Positions 63,745-64,000 of a stretch of DNA of 64,000 nt are shown here, piece after piece. How positions within the stretch are numbered: position 1 is the first letter of the stretch; each line of letters opens with the position of its first letter. The stretch is from Petrocella atlantisensis (GTDB taxonomy: Bacteria > Bacillota > Clostridia > Lachnospirales > Vallitaleaceae): the NCBI RefSeq assembly GCF_900538275.1, contig NZ_LR130778.1, positions 1,240,001 through 1,304,000 of the forward strand. Reading direction: 5' to 3'. Position numbers and translations under genes: made by a program. The notes under the pieces were generated by a model. It made no database searches. It had not been told where the DNA came from and worked only from the letters and a program-made list of their open reading frames with translations.

Positions 63745-64000
63745 TTATTCATCATTGTTTCCACCACGTGGGTATGGATCTTTATCTTTCCACTTAACAC
63801 TACCATCTTTATAATGATAACGCTGTCCATGTCCTTTCACTGTGTGTTCATCCGGAGAAGAACGCTCTGAGGATTCTGAAGTGTCCTGATCAACAGGATA
63901 ATTATCATATGAATCTTCATACTCATCATCAGAATAATTATAGTTTGAAGCTTCATACTCATCGCGGTCATAATCACCTGGCCATCCGTATTCTGAATTT
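63745..64000 (-). CDS. C-terminal part of an acidic protein, runs off the window
   Basis: An open minus-strand frame enters at 64000 and stops at 63745. The visible 84 residues start with an Asp/Glu/Tyr-rich repeat-like region (YSDDEYEDSYDNY), then a Ser/Glu segment, and end with a basic motif VKGHGQRYHYKDGSVKWKDK and PYPRGG. I do not recognise the family. Codon pattern and the absence of stops support a real gene whose start lies outside. Confidence 0.6.
   Translation of the reverse strand, partial: NSEYGWPGDYDRDEYEASNYNYSDDEYEDSYDNYPVDQDTSESSERSSPDEHTVKGHGQRYHYKDGSVKWKDKDPYPRGGNNDE

Overview
The window looks like a chromosomal segment of an anaerobic, low-GC, Gram-positive bacterium of the class Clostridia. 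The evidence is AT-rich sequence with strong AGGAGG-type ribosome sites, an [FeFe]-hydrogenase operon with a Rex-like operator, a ric-type Fe-S repair protein under an FNR-type promoter, and IS families common in clostridia (ISLre2, IS1634, IS21, IS200/IS605). I cannot name the genus. Nearly all genes are on the minus strand. I see no tRNA, rRNA or CRISPR array.

Layout. 1-11.5 kb: a GDT1-type cation transporter fused to a metallo-beta-lactamase domain, a truncated PAP2 phosphatase, regulators, an AAA/DUF4143 ATPase, an acetyltransferase, two tiny membrane proteins, a DUF5131 gene with a WYL regulator, a DJ-1/PfpI protein, an SDR, and a hydrolase with its winged-helix partner. 11.6-16.2 kb: a four-gene hydrogenase operon (2Fe-2S protein, PAS-linked sensory hydrogenase-like protein, SpoIIE-type phosphatase, group B [FeFe] hydrogenase). 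16.7-24.3 kb: a lipoprotein, a second DUF5131 copy, broken WYL genes, an intact AbiE toxin-antitoxin pair, an Smr-like protein and two dehydrogenases. 24.4-30.3 kb: an ISLre2 element, a decayed DUF6790 gene, DegV and a degraded IS1634 element with 60-bp flanking repeats. 30.4-37.5 kb: small regulators and redox genes, including an OhrR-like regulator divergent from an oxidoreductase, and a MoaE-like gene. 37.6-45.2 kb: two IS21 elements around small accessory genes. 45.5-55.3 kb: a TspO-like protein, an exonuclease, a macro-domain/vWA/ADP-ribosylglycohydrolase operon, a MazG-like plus nuclease-helicase pair, and a TPR-GGDEF protein. 55.4-59.7 kb: an IS605-type element whose TnpB has an in-frame internal deletion, sitting in a broken AbiEii gene, then a tandem duplication of a KilA-N gene. 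59.9-64 kb: an FNR-controlled group (Crp/Fnr regulator, ric protein, P1B ATPase, CopZ-like chaperone).

The feature that best ties the accessory region together is a recurring scar. At eight places, always readable on the minus strand, there is a short piece that resembles the C-terminus of an RlmD/RumA-type 23S rRNA m5U methyltransferase (H-V-E-T-V-x-L-L-x-R-K-stop). In four of these a hairpin follows the stop codon. The scars lie beside AbiE, the MarR gene, the GFA gene, the TspO gene, both KilA-N copies and both sides of the metal/FNR group. They look like boundary marks of cassettes that entered next to rlmD-like 3' ends. Other points for follow-up are the GDT1-MBL fusion, the ADP-ribose module, the MazG/nuclease-helicase pair, two identically spaced FNR promoters, and a frameshift that looks like palindrome-templated mutation.
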